A stretch of 64,000 nt of DNA from CF-39 sp035651155 (GCA_035651155.1 DASRGG010000005.1:62001-126000), one strand, 5' to 3'. Shown: positions 42,613 to 52,398, numbered from the stretch's first letter. Notes: generated from the sequence alone by a model not told the origin. Program-made: numbers and translations.

Positions 42613-43143
42613 GTGCCCATCCTGGACATCCGCCGTCATGCCCAGCGTCAGGACATCAACGACCGGCGATCGGCGCTTTCGACGGCCGGACGTGCGATGT
42701 GCGAAGAGCTCGCGAAGACGGCGCCGCGCTATCGGCTCGTCGTCTCGAGCCCGCTCCCGCGCGCGAAGGAGACCGCCGAGCGCATCGCCGGGCGGCTCGA
42801 CGCCGTCGAGCCGGGGCTCCTCCCCGACCTCGGCAGCCACGCCGCGACGCTCTTCGGCGAGCTGCGCACGCTCTCCGATTGGGCGCGGCTGCTCGCGCGT
42901 GAGGAGGAGGCCCGGACCTTCGCGGCGGAGCAGCTGCCGACGTGGTCGCGCATCGCGTCACGCGTCGGCGAGACGGACCACGCGCTCGCGGTGTCGCACG
43001 GCGGGATCATCGAGCTGCCCGCGATCCTCTTGATGCGGCAGCTCGGCGTCGCGCTCTCCGGTCCGTCGTTCGGCTACGGCGACGGCGTGCGCGTCAGGTA
43101 CGTGAAGGGGACGCCGGCGGCGATCGAGGTGCTGCGCGCCTGA
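42613..43143 (+). CDS. Histidine phosphatase superfamily protein
   Basis: A 176-residue phosphoglycerate mutase-like protein. The catalytic histidine lies in DIRRHAQRQD (a variant of the RHG motif with alanine in place of glycine). YRLVVSSPLPRAKETAERI contains the conserved arginine of the second motif, and ALAVSHGGIIEL contains the second histidine. The fold acts on phosphate esters; the substrate here is unknown. The start is GTG 42613. It is the only plus-strand gene between GMD and the Fic gene. Confidence 0.75.
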   Translation: MPILDIRRHAQRQDINDRRSALSTAGRAMCEELAKTAPRYRLVVSSPLPRAKETAERIAGRLDAVEPGLLPDLGSHAATLFGELRTLSDWARLLAREEEARTFAAEQLPTWSRIASRVGETDHALAVSHGGIIELPAILLMRQLGVALSGPSFGYGDGVRVRYVKGTPAAIEVLRA

Positions 43144-43174
43144 GATCGGTGGGACGCGGCTCGAGCGCGTCCGA

Positions 43175-44236
43175 TCAGACGACCGGCACGGGACCGATCT
43201 CGGCGAGTCTTGGGCCGATGCGGTACCGGCGGCTCCGCGTGCTGCCGCTCGCGACGAGGTGGCCGGCCTTCACCGCCGCGGCGAGGTCGCGGGACGCACT
43301 CTGCTTCGTGCGTCCGGTGATGCGCACGTAGTCCGCCGGCCGGATGGAGCCATTCACCCATGCATGGACCAGGCCGTCCTGGGCACGCGCGGGCAGCGTC
43401 CCGGCGATCACGTCCCGGCGCAGGACCCCGAGCACGAGGGTCAGGCCCTTGGCGCGTGACAGCACGAAGTCCGCCGCGCCGACGATCGACCGGATGAAGT
43501 ACGTCACGAACGGCGTCGCGTCGTAGGGCGGACGGTAGGCGATCCCGGCCGACGCCCTGATCGCGTCGAAGTAGGCTCGCCGGTCATTGTCGAGATACGC
43601 ATCCAGCGAGACGAGGCCGCCGAGCGCGTATCCGTGACGCGCCAAGAGGAGCCGGGCGAGCGCTCGCGCCGTTCGCCCATTGCCGTCGTAGAACGGATGG
43701 ATCGCGACCAGCTCGAGATGCGCGAGCGCCGCGGCGACCGGAGCAGGCCTCGCGTCTGACCCGCGCCGAAGCCACAGCCCGAATTCACGCATCAGCGCCG
43801 GCACATCCCCGGAGGGCGGCGTCGTAAAGATCGCGTTGCCCTGCGCGTCGCCGACGGCGTTCGATCCTTTCCGGTACGTTCCGGGCGTGAGCATGGGATC
43901 GATGTCATCGAGCACGAGTGAGTGGATGTGCCGCACCAGCCGTTCGTCGAGAGCGACTTTGCGGTCCGTGGCCACACGGTCGACGAACGCGAGGACCTCC
44001 TGTGTCGCGAGCACCTCGAGCGCGTCCTTGCGCGGGGTCGCCGATCCGGCCCCGAGGAGGAGGTCCTCGACCTCGAGCGCGTCGAGGCTGTTGCCCTCGA
44101 TCCGCGTCGTGCCATGGATCGTGCGAACCCATGCCCAATGGCGGAACCATTCCGCGTGCTGGGGATCGAGCGGCAGGTTCTCGAAGAGGCGACGGCGCTG
44201 CTCGAGGTCATCGAGCTCGCGCTTGGGCGACGGCAG
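43175..44236 (-). CDS. Fic-domain protein (AMP transferase) with N-terminal inhibitory motif, probable CTG start
   Basis: The core motif HPFYDGNGRTAR lies at about residue 180 of a 353-residue reading frame, followed by a winged-helix-like C-terminus (GRTKQSASRDLAAAVKAGHLVA). The N-terminal segment has TTRIEGN, the (S/T)-x3-E-(G/N) inhibitory helix of class II Fic enzymes. This part lies upstream of the first ATG/GTG/TTG (GTG 44014), but the frame is open back to the purN stop TAA. A CTG at 44236, 3 nt after purN, is the best start I can propose. Such enzymes transfer AMP to a target hydroxyl. It is the last gene of the purine run. Confidence 0.7.
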   Translation of the reverse strand: MPSPKRELDDLEQRRRLFENLPLDPQHAEWFRHWAWVRTIHGTTRIEGNSLDALEVEDLLLGAGSATPRKDALEVLATQEVLAFVDRVATDRKVALDERLVRHIHSLVLDDIDPMLTPGTYRKGSNAVGDAQGNAIFTTPPSGDVPALMREFGLWLRRGSDARPAPVAAALAHLELVAIHPFYDGNGRTARALARLLLARHGYALGGLVSLDAYLDNDRRAYFDAIRASAGIAYRPPYDATPFVTYFIRSIVGAADFVLSRAKGLTLVLGVLRRDVIAGTLPARAQDGLVHAWVNGSIRPADYVRITGRTKQSASRDLAAAVKAGHLVASGSTRSRRYRIGPRLAEIGPVPVV

Positions 44237-44239
44237 GCG

Positions 44240-44851
44240 TTACGCGGGACGCTCCGTCACGTCGTGCGCGATGCATCGGCGGACGGCTTCCACGATCGCC
44301 TCGTGCTCCACGGCGAGCACGCGCGCGGAGAGCGTGGGCACATCGTCGCCCTCGTGCACCGGGACGCGCCGCTGCACGATGACCTCGCCGAGGTCGACGG
44401 TGTCCGGATGGACGCGGTGCACGGTGACGCCCGACTCCTTCGCCTTCGCCGCGAGCACCGCGGCGTGGACCTTGTCGCCGTGCATCCCCTTCCCGCCGAA
44501 GAACGGCAGGAGCGCGGGATGGATGTTGATCACCGGCACGCCCGCGAGCTTCACGAAGAAGCCCGGGTCGAGGATGTGGTCGAACCCCGCGAGGACGACC
44601 AGGCGCGCGCCGGCCCTCACGAGCGCGTCCGCGATCGCGCCGTGGGCCTCCGCGCGCGACCCGTGCGCGGCCACGGTGAACGCCGCGTGCGGGACGCCGG
44701 CCCGCTCCGCGCGGATGAGCGCGGGGACCTTGTCGCGATTCGACGCGACGAAGACGACGCGCGCGTCGAGCGCCCCCGACGCGCACGCGTCGAGGAGCGC
44801 CTGCAGGTTCGTGCCGCGGCCGGAGACGAGCACGCCGATCGGATAGGTCAT
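44240..44851 (-). CDS. purN: Phosphoribosylglycinamide formyltransferase (GART)
   Basis: A 203-residue enzyme of purine biosynthesis step 3, forming FGAR from GAR with 10-formyl-THF. It has the N-terminal substrate loop IGVLVSGRGTNLQALLDA, the catalytic asparagine and histidine in VINIHPALLPFFGGKG, SGVTVHRVHPDTVDLGEVI with the conserved aspartate, and a matching length. Overlaps purM by 4 nt (ATGA at 44848). The Fic gene follows immediately after its TAA. Confidence 0.95.
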   Translation of the reverse strand: MTYPIGVLVSGRGTNLQALLDACASGALDARVVFVASNRDKVPALIRAERAGVPHAAFTVAAHGSRAEAHGAIADALVRAGARLVVLAGFDHILDPGFFVKLAGVPVINIHPALLPFFGGKGMHGDKVHAAVLAAKAKESGVTVHRVHPDTVDLGEVIVQRRVPVHEGDDVPTLSARVLAVEHEAIVEAVRRCIAHDVTERPA

Positions 44852-45894
44852 ACGAAGCGGATCCTCCGTTCGCCGTCACGGGCTTTCTCGACGCGGCCGA
44901 GGACGATCGCGTCGGGCGCGGCGCGGCGCGCGGTCTCCGCGTCCGCCTCCGCGACGATGACGACGAGCCCGATACCCATGTTCCAGGTGTCCCACTGATC
45001 GTCCTCGGGCACGCTGCCGAGGTTCGCGAGGACGCGGAACACCGCGGGCACGCGCCACGCGGACCGATCGATCGCCGCGCCGAGGCCCGGCGGCAGCGCG
45101 CGCGGGAGGTTCCCCTCCCACCCGCCGCCGGTGAGATGCCCGATGGAGCGGATCGCCGTCCCCGCGTCGCGCAGCGCGCGGAACGTCGCGAGGTAGGAGG
45201 TGTGCGTGCGCAGCAGCGCGTCGCCGAGCGACGCGCCGTCGAGATCGGCGCGCGGCGAGGTGAGCACCGCGAGCACGTCCTTTCCCTGCGCGGCCGCCGC
45301 GCGCGCCGCGACGGCCCGCGCGAGGGTATAGCCGTTCGTGTGCAGGCCGCTCGACGCGAAGCCGAGGCACACGTCGCCGACGCGCACGTTCTTCGGATCG
45401 AGGATCGCCTCGCGGCGCACCGCGCCGACGAGGAATCCGGCGAGGTCGTACGACCCCGGCCCGTACGTCCCCGGCATCTCGGCCGTCTCGCCGCCGAGCA
45501 GCGCGCAGCCGTGCGCCGCGCAGGCATCGGCCATCGCGCCGACGACGCGCGCGAACACGTCCGGCTCGAGATGCGACGTGGCGAAGTAGTCGAGGAAGAA
45601 GAGCGGCTCGGCGCCCATGGCCATCGCGTCGTTCACGCAGTGGTTGACGAGATCGGCCCCGACGACCTCGTGGCGGTCGAGCATGCGCGCGAGGTCGAGC
45701 TTGGTGCCGACGCCGTCGGTCGTCGCGACGAGCACCATGTCCGCGCCCGGCGAGGCGAAGAGGCCGCCGAACGCGCCGATGTCCCCGATGACCTCCGCCC
45801 TCTTCGACTTCGCGATGCGCGCGCGGATCCGCGAGAGCGCGCTCTCCGCGCGGCTCGGATCGACGCCGCTCGCGCGGTACGTGAGCCCCGTCAT
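44848..45894 (-). CDS. purM: Phosphoribosylformylglycinamidine cyclo-ligase (AIR synthetase)
   Basis: A 348-residue protein of the PurM/SelD fold catalysing ATP-dependent ring closure of FGAM to AIR. Landmarks are TTDGVGTKLDLAR, GADLVNHCVNDAMAMGAEPLFFLDYFA, ALLGGETAEMPGTY and GFASSGLHTNGYTLAR. The start ATG 45894 overlaps the purF stop as ATGA; its stop overlaps the purN start the same way. Length matches the family. Confidence 0.96.
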   Translation of the reverse strand: MTGLTYRASGVDPSRAESALSRIRARIAKSKRAEVIGDIGAFGGLFASPGADMVLVATTDGVGTKLDLARMLDRHEVVGADLVNHCVNDAMAMGAEPLFFLDYFATSHLEPDVFARVVGAMADACAAHGCALLGGETAEMPGTYGPGSYDLAGFLVGAVRREAILDPKNVRVGDVCLGFASSGLHTNGYTLARAVAARAAAAQGKDVLAVLTSPRADLDGASLGDALLRTHTSYLATFRALRDAGTAIRSIGHLTGGGWEGNLPRALPPGLGAAIDRSAWRVPAVFRVLANLGSVPEDDQWDTWNMGIGLVVIVAEADAETARRAAPDAIVLGRVEKARDGERRIRFV

Positions 45895-47333
45895 GCCTTC
45901 CCTGTCGCGCTCGGCTCGGTCCGCTCCGCGGCCCGCGCCTCGAGGACGCCTTTCTCGAGCTCGAGCCGCACCGGAACGAGGTACTCGCCGGTGAAGCACG
46001 CGGCGCAGAACTCGTCGGGGCCGCCGCCGCTCGCGCGGATCATGCCCTCCAGGGACAGGTAGCCCAGCGAATCCGCGCCGACGTGCCGGCGGATCTCCTC
46101 CACCGAGAGCTTGGACGCGATGAGCTCGCTCCTCCGTGCCATGTCGACCCCGAAGTAGCACGAATGGCGGATCGGCGGCGAGCAGATGCGCATGTGCACC
46201 TCGCGCGCGCCGTTCCGGCGAAGGAGCTCGACGATCGGGCCGCTCGTGTTGCCGCGCACGATCGAATCGTCGACGACGACGACGCGCTTGCCCTCGAGCA
46301 CGTCGCGGAGCGCGTTGTATTTGAGCGCGACGCTGTGACGGCGGAGCTCGTCGGACGGCTGGATGAAGGTGCGTCCGATGTAGCGGTTCTTGATGAGTCC
46401 CTCGTGGAACGGGATGCCGCTCTCCCGCGCGTATCCGACCGCCGCGGGGATCGCGCTGTCGGGAACCGGGATGACCGCGTCGGCTTCGGCGGGGTGCTCG
46501 CGCGCGAGGATCTCGCCCATGCGCTCGCGCGTCGCGTACACCGAGACGCCGCCGAGACGGCTCGACGCGGACGCGAGGTACACGTGCTCGAAGACGCAGA
46601 GGCCGCGCCGGTCGGCGGCGGCGAGATCCGCGAGCGGTACGGGACCGCGGTCGTCGATGCGCATGACCTCGCCGGGCGCGACCTCGCGGATGAACTCGGC
46701 GCCGATGGTGTCGAGCGCGCACGTCTCGCTCGCGACGAGCCACGCGCCGCCCTTGCGGCCGAGACAGAGCGGTCGCACGCCGAGCGGATCGCGCACCGCG
46801 TAGAGCGCGCGCGGCGTGAGCATCACCAGCGACCACGCGCCCGCGAGACCCGGCAGGGCGTGGACGATGCGCTCGTCCCACGACGCGCCCGGCGCGTTCG
46901 CGATCGCCTGCGCCACGACCTCCGTGTCGGACGTGGTCACGAAGCGCACGCCCCGCGAGACGAGATCGTCGCGGATCTCGCGCGCGTTGATGCAGTTCCC
47001 GTTGTGGCCGATGGCGAGCTCGCCGAGCGAGTCATCGCGCACGACGAAGGGCTGCGCGTTCTGGATCTTCGACGACCCGGTCGTCGAGTAGCGCGTGTGG
47101 CCCATCGCCGCGCGGCCGCCGAGCACGTTGAGATCGGGCTCGCTGAAGACCTGGCCGACCAGGCCCATGCGCCGCACGACGCGCAGGTCCTGGCCGTCCG
47201 TCGCGGCGATGCCCGCGGACTCCTGCCCGCGGTGCTGTAGCGCGTAGAGCGAGAAGAACATGAGACGGGCGGCCTCGGCGGCGTCGCGACGCGCCGCCTC
47301 CGCGGGACTCCAGATGCCGCACACGCCGCACAT
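45891..47333 (-). CDS. purF: Amidophosphoribosyltransferase
   Basis: A 480-residue enzyme, the first committed step of purine synthesis (PRPP plus glutamine to phosphoribosylamine). Cys2 (MCGVCGIWS) is the glutaminase nucleophile. The PRTase motif is RVVVVDDSIVRGNTSGPIVELL. Cysteines in GLCVFEHVYLAS, SCYFGVDM and EFCAACFTGEY match the four ligands of the [4Fe-4S] cluster in the Bacillus-type enzyme. Start ATG 47333, 2 nt after the purL stop. Confidence 0.96.
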   Translation of the reverse strand: MCGVCGIWSPAEAARRDAAEAARLMFFSLYALQHRGQESAGIAATDGQDLRVVRRMGLVGQVFSEPDLNVLGGRAAMGHTRYSTTGSSKIQNAQPFVVRDDSLGELAIGHNGNCINAREIRDDLVSRGVRFVTTSDTEVVAQAIANAPGASWDERIVHALPGLAGAWSLVMLTPRALYAVRDPLGVRPLCLGRKGGAWLVASETCALDTIGAEFIREVAPGEVMRIDDRGPVPLADLAAADRRGLCVFEHVYLASASSRLGGVSVYATRERMGEILAREHPAEADAVIPVPDSAIPAAVGYARESGIPFHEGLIKNRYIGRTFIQPSDELRRHSVALKYNALRDVLEGKRVVVVDDSIVRGNTSGPIVELLRRNGAREVHMRICSPPIRHSCYFGVDMARRSELIASKLSVEEIRRHVGADSLGYLSLEGMIRASGGGPDEFCAACFTGEYLVPVRLELEKGVLEARAAERTEPSATGKA

Positions 47334-47335
47334 GC

Positions 47336-49591
47336 CTAGAGCTCCCGCCCGAGAGCGCGCGCGAGGCCGCCGCCGTGCGCGCGCGCGAGCGACGCGACGG
47401 GCATGCCGAGCACGGGCGCGACCTCGAGGAGATCGCCGCCCATCGCCCCGAGCGTCCACACCGGGACCTCGTGCTCGGCGGCGAGCGCGCGGATCGCGTC
47501 GGCGTTGCGCGGCTCGACCACGAGCACGATGCCGGAGGGTCCTTCGCCGAAGAGCGCGACGCGCTTGTCGATGCCGCGAAGAGCCGGCAGCGTCACCTTC
47601 ATCCCGAGGCCGTCGCGCAGCGCGATCTCGGCGAGCGCGACGCCGAGGCCGCCCTCCGCGCGATCGTGCGCCGCGCGCACGAGGCCGCGCGCGTGCGCGC
47701 CGAGCACGAAGCGCTGGAGCCGGGCCTCGAGCGCGAGGTCGATCGCGACCGGACCCTCGTGCACGCCGCCGAGCGCGCCGTACGCCGACGTGCCGAGGCT
47801 GACGTTCGCGTTCCCGGCGAGGAGGACCACGTCGCCCGCGCGCCCGGAGGTCACCGGGATCGCGCGCGTGACGTCGGCGAGGTGCCCGACCACGCCGATG
47901 ACCGCCGTCGGCCAGATATCCGCGCCCTTCGTCGCGTTGTACAGCGAGACGTTGCCGGAGACGACAGGGACCCCCAGCGCCTCGCAGGCCGCCTTGATGC
48001 CGGCGACGGTCCGCTCGAGCTGCCACGCGCCGGTCGGCCGCTCGGGGTTGCCCACGTTGAGGCAGTCGGTGATCGCGAGCGGTGTCGCACCGACGCACAC
48101 CACGTTGCGCAGCGCCTCGGCGACGGCGGACGCCGCGCCGACGAACGGGTCGATCGCCGCGACGCGCGGCTGCGCGTCGATCGCGACCGCGATGCCGTCG
48201 CGCCGCCCCTTGATGCGCAGCACGCCGGCGTCGCCACCCGGTGCGATCACCGTGTCGGTGCCGACCATCTGGTCGTACGTCCGGTACAAGACGCGTCGCG
48301 ACGCGACCGCCGGACTCGCGAGGACGTCCAAGAGCTCGAGGCCGATCTTGTGCGTTGCCTGCGCGCCGCCGGCGCCGAGGTGCCCTCCCTCGACCTCGCC
48401 GGCAACGCCGCTCGCGGGCTTCGCCCACGCCCGTACGTCGTACTCGGGTGCGTCATCGGCCAGCCAGCGCGGGTCGAGCGTCGCGACGGGCTTGCCCTCA
48501 CTGAGGATCTCGAGCACGGGCTCGGCGATCACTTCTCCGATGCGGACGCCGTGCAGCTCCCAGCGCTCGAAGGCGCGCTCGATGTCGGCCTCGCGTCCGG
48601 GCCGCGCGATGACCAGCATCCGCTCCTGCGATTCGCTGAGCATCACCTCGTACGGCGTCATGCGGTCCGCGCGACGGGGCACGGCGTCGACGTCGACGCG
48701 CATGCCGACGCCGCTCCGCGCGGCCACCTCGCTCGTCGCGCAGGTGAGGCCCGCGGCGCCGAGGTCCTGGACCGCCTCGACCGCGTCCATCGCGATGAGC
48801 TCGAGCGTCGCCTCCATGAGGAGCTTCTCGAGGAATGGATTGCCCACCTGCACCGACGGCCGGTGCGCGTCGCTGCCCTCGCCGAGCTCGAAGCTCGCGA
48901 GGAGCGACGCGCCCGCGATGCCGTCGCGGCCGGTGTCGGATCCGACGAGATACACCGCGCTCCCGGGCCGCGCCGAGCTCGCGAAGCGCAGCCGGTCGCG
49001 CTCGACGAGGCCGACGCACATCGCGTTCACCAGCGGGTTGTCGAGGTAGCAGGGCTCGAACGACACGTGACCGGCGACGTCGGGGATGCCCACGCAGTTC
49101 CCGTAGAAGCCGATGCCGCCGACCACGCCGCCGACGAGACGGCGGGCGCGCGGCTCGTCGGGCGTGCCGAAGCAGAGCGCGTTCAGGAGCGCGACCGGGC
49201 GCGCGCCCATCGCGAAGACGTCGCGGAGGATGCCGCCCACGCCGGTGGCCGCGCCCTGATAGGGCTCGACCGCGGACGGGTGGTTGTGGCTCTCGACCTT
49301 GAAGGCGCAGAGCAGGCCGTCGCCGAGATCGACCGCGCCCGCGTTCTCGCCCGGGCCGACGGCGACGCGCGGACCCTTCGTGGGCAGCGTGCGCAGCAGC
49401 GGCTTCGAATGCTTGTACGCGCAGTGCTCGCTCCACATCGCACCGAACATCGCCCACTCGAGCGCGTTCGGCTCGCGGCCCACGAGCGCGCGCACGCGTT
49501 CGGCTTCGGAGGCGGTGAGACCGACCTCGCGAGGGATGTCCAGCTTAGGCTTCGCCGTCGTCGTCCCCGTCATCATCGGGGACGCGCTCAT
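47336..49591 (-). CDS. purL: Phosphoribosylformylglycinamidine synthase subunit PurL (small type)
   Basis: A 751-residue synthetase subunit of the PurSQL-type FGAM synthase. It has the FGAMS layout with two AIR-synthase-like halves: MWSEHCAYKHSKPLLRTLPT, FKVESHNHPSAVEPYQGAATGVGG, QDLGAAGLTCATSE, and AAHDRAEGGLGVALAEIAL. It lacks the fused glutaminase of the large form; PurQ and PurS are encoded nearby. The start ATG 49591 overlaps the MNT-HEPN gene's stop (ATGA), and its stop is 2 nt before purF. Confidence 0.96.
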   Translation of the reverse strand: MSASPMMTGTTTAKPKLDIPREVGLTASEAERVRALVGREPNALEWAMFGAMWSEHCAYKHSKPLLRTLPTKGPRVAVGPGENAGAVDLGDGLLCAFKVESHNHPSAVEPYQGAATGVGGILRDVFAMGARPVALLNALCFGTPDEPRARRLVGGVVGGIGFYGNCVGIPDVAGHVSFEPCYLDNPLVNAMCVGLVERDRLRFASSARPGSAVYLVGSDTGRDGIAGASLLASFELGEGSDAHRPSVQVGNPFLEKLLMEATLELIAMDAVEAVQDLGAAGLTCATSEVAARSGVGMRVDVDAVPRRADRMTPYEVMLSESQERMLVIARPGREADIERAFERWELHGVRIGEVIAEPVLEILSEGKPVATLDPRWLADDAPEYDVRAWAKPASGVAGEVEGGHLGAGGAQATHKIGLELLDVLASPAVASRRVLYRTYDQMVGTDTVIAPGGDAGVLRIKGRRDGIAVAIDAQPRVAAIDPFVGAASAVAEALRNVVCVGATPLAITDCLNVGNPERPTGAWQLERTVAGIKAACEALGVPVVSGNVSLYNATKGADIWPTAVIGVVGHLADVTRAIPVTSGRAGDVVLLAGNANVSLGTSAYGALGGVHEGPVAIDLALEARLQRFVLGAHARGLVRAAHDRAEGGLGVALAEIALRDGLGMKVTLPALRGIDKRVALFGEGPSGIVLVVEPRNADAIRALAAEHEVPVWTLGAMGGDLLEVAPVLGMPVASLARAHGGGLARALGREL

Positions 49592-50439
49592 GCGTCCTCG
49601 CCCGCTCCTACGAATCGCTGGACCTGGTCCGCGAAGGCGCGGAGGTCCGGGAGGCGCGTCTGGATCTGCCCGTACACGTCGTCGATGTCGGTCTGGTCGC
49701 GGTCGTACGCGAGCAGGTTGCGCAGGTTCGCAAGGTGCTCGAGCCGGTACGCCAGCGGCCGCTCGATGATCCCGTGCCCCGCCACGGCATCCAGTATGTC
49801 GTGATACGCCTCGGGCCGCGGAAGGGCGAGCGCCATGACCAGATACGCGCCCGTGCCGAACAGGAGCTCGACCGCCTGCTGCAGATACCACTGCGCCAGG
49901 CCGTACAGCTTGGGGTCCGACTTGAACTTCGCGTGCTCGATCGCGCGCAGGTCCTCGAGCAGCTGCGTGTACTCGCGCAGGCGCGCGAGGCGCGCGGCGA
50001 TGTAGTCGCGGTCGATCGCGAAGCGGTCGCTCTTGGTGCGCTCCGCGAGCGCCTTCGACTGGAGGTCGTCGTACTTCTGGAAGTCGAGGTAATCCATCAC
50101 CGCGCGGGTCTCCCACCGCACGCGGCGCTTCTCGTCGCGCTGGTAGAGGATGTTCCACGAGCGGATGACCTGGGCGCGCTGCAGCAGGCTCGCCTGGTTG
50201 AGGATCACCACGTCGAGCCCCTCGGTCTCGAGCGTCTTCGAGAGCTCGCTCACGAAGTAGACCTGGTAGTCGAAGAACTCGTTCGCCTTCACCTTGTCCA
50301 GGAGAAGGAGCGCGACGTCGATGTCGTTGTAGGCGCCCGCGAAGCGGCGGCCTGAGGCGTTGCCCTGCGTGTAGGCCGCGTCGACAGGGCTTCGCTGGAA
50401 GAGCGCGTGGAGCTGGGCCTGCCTTTCGAAGAGGTCCAT
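49588..50439 (-). CDS. Fused MNT nucleotidyltransferase-HEPN (HepT/DUF86-like) protein in the purine operon
   Basis: A 283-residue protein joining two domains that are normally separate antitoxin and toxin. The N-terminal half resembles MNT: GNASGRRFAGAYNDIDVALLL keeps the acidic pair D39/D41 but has GN and a one-residue-longer loop instead of the G-S-x10-D-x-D motif; the third acidic strand is LDVVILN. The C-terminal half resembles HepT/DUF86: YLQQAVELLFGTGAYLVMAL and GIIERPLAYRLEHLANLRNLLAYDRD. The HEPN motif RN-x4-H is RNLLAY here (R240-Y245), so the histidine is lost. Its stop overlaps purL (ATGA), so it is translated with the FGAM synthase. Function unknown. Confidence 0.7.
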   Translation of the reverse strand: MDLFERQAQLHALFQRSPVDAAYTQGNASGRRFAGAYNDIDVALLLLDKVKANEFFDYQVYFVSELSKTLETEGLDVVILNQASLLQRAQVIRSWNILYQRDEKRRVRWETRAVMDYLDFQKYDDLQSKALAERTKSDRFAIDRDYIAARLARLREYTQLLEDLRAIEHAKFKSDPKLYGLAQWYLQQAVELLFGTGAYLVMALALPRPEAYHDILDAVAGHGIIERPLAYRLEHLANLRNLLAYDRDQTDIDDVYGQIQTRLPDLRAFADQVQRFVGAGEDA

Positions 50440-50447
50440 CTCGGTCC

Positions 50448-50462
50448 TATCTATCTATACAT

Positions 50463-50471
<9 letters not shown>
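50448..50471. repeat. Two tandem 12-bp repeats spanning the purQ stop
   Basis: On the minus strand TATAGATAGATG is followed directly by TATAGATAGATA. The first copy contains the purQ stop TAG; the second lies in the 23-nt spacer before the next gene. It looks like a recent slippage duplication and is AT-rich compared with its surroundings. Confidence 0.8.
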
Positions 50472-51176
<705 letters not shown>

Positions 51177-51300
51177 CCTCGAATGATGACAGGAAGGACC
51201 GCCGCGGGATTACTCCTGCGGCATCGCCAGCGGCACGGCGAGATCGTGTGCGAAGGAGCCCGCCACGCGATCAGATGAGCCGCGCACTCCCTGATTCGCA

Positions 51301-52317
51301 TCAGCCATTGATGTAGGTGTAGCCGAGACACTTGGGGACCTGTGCGACGAACGAGCTGTACAGGCTTCCATTCGGGTTGCGGATGACAACGGAGTAGCTC
51401 CCCGGAGGGACCGGCGACAGGCGGACGTATCCATAGTTCTGCAGCGTTCCGTTGATGTAGATCGCCTTCGGGCCGGGGCTCGTCGAGTCGGTGATTGAGA
51501 TGAATTCCCTGCCGCAGAACGACCCCGGTGCGACTCCGCCACCGCCTCCCTCGGAGCGCGGCCACCAATAGCCCATCGGTACGTTCCCGACGGGGTTCGT
51601 GACGACGCTCGGCTGATTCCCGACCACGCCCGCGCCACCCGTGAGCGATCCCGGATCGCTCGGTAGCGGCGCGACGGGCGCCTGCGCCACAGGGGTGGCT
51701 TGCGGCGGGACGGCCACCGGCACGCCGGGCACCTGCACGGCCGGCGCGGGCGGTAGCGCGACACCGGATAGGGGCGCGACCTTGTCGATGATCCAGAGCT
51801 GGTAGTCGGCAAGCGACGCGACGAATGCCGTGGTCGCGGCTTCCGTGGCGGATCGTCGCCAAACACCGACGGTGACGACCACGTTCCGCGTCCCCGTCGT
51901 GTAGACCACCGAACCCGCCGGAGCGCCTTGGAAGCTGTACGCGCACGCCTTCGCACCGTCGCCGACCACTGGCGCCCTGATCTCACCTGAGCTCAGCGCC
52001 GGCGGCGTATACGTCCAGTGGTCGCAGGTCGCCGCGGCGATCGCGTCGTAGGACCTCTCCGATGGGTCGAGCACCGTCACGTCGACGCTCACCCAGGGAA
52101 ACGCGCCGGGCCCACTCCACATGCGCGTCCAACTGTCCGTTCCAGCCTGCGCGTCGGTATCGACACCGTACCCCGTCAGTGGAAACTGCTCGGGGGGCAA
52201 AATGACCTGCTCTGGTCTGAAGGTCACCGCATCCGGGATCGGGGAAGCCGCAACGACGCTCGGGGACACGGTGCCGGTGTAATACCCGGCGACGACGACG
52301 GCGCTGACGATCAGCAA
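51301..52317 (-). CDS. Secreted or membrane-anchored protein of unknown function
   Basis: A protein of at least 338 residues with a hydrophobic N-terminus (LLIVSAVVVAGYYTG). The frame is open upstream to a stop, reading KATRLLVIGLL, which makes a complete signal anchor, but no ATG/GTG/TTG exists there other than TTG 52317; an ATA at about 52350 may be the true start. The central part has two cysteines (TCDHW, ACAYSF). A Pro-rich linker (ALPPAPAVQVPGVPVAVPP) is followed by a small C-terminal beta domain (IYINGTLQNYGYVRLSPVPPGSYSV). No family is recognised. It lies in the block inserted between purQ and purS. Confidence 0.6.
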   Translation of the reverse strand: MLIVSAVVVAGYYTGTVSPSVVAASPIPDAVTFRPEQVILPPEQFPLTGYGVDTDAQAGTDSWTRMWSGPGAFPWVSVDVTVLDPSERSYDAIAAATCDHWTYTPPALSSGEIRAPVVGDGAKACAYSFQGAPAGSVVYTTGTRNVVVTVGVWRRSATEAATTAFVASLADYQLWIIDKVAPLSGVALPPAPAVQVPGVPVAVPPQATPVAQAPVAPLPSDPGSLTGGAGVVGNQPSVVTNPVGNVPMGYWWPRSEGGGGGVAPGSFCGREFISITDSTSPGPKAIYINGTLQNYGYVRLSPVPPGSYSVVIRNPNGSLYSSFVAQVPKCLGYTYING

Positions 52318-52398
52318 GAGGCCGATGACGAGAAGCCGTGTGGCCTTTATGGGATGAGTCTAGGTACGTCCGTCAACAACGCCGGTGGATCGTGGTCG

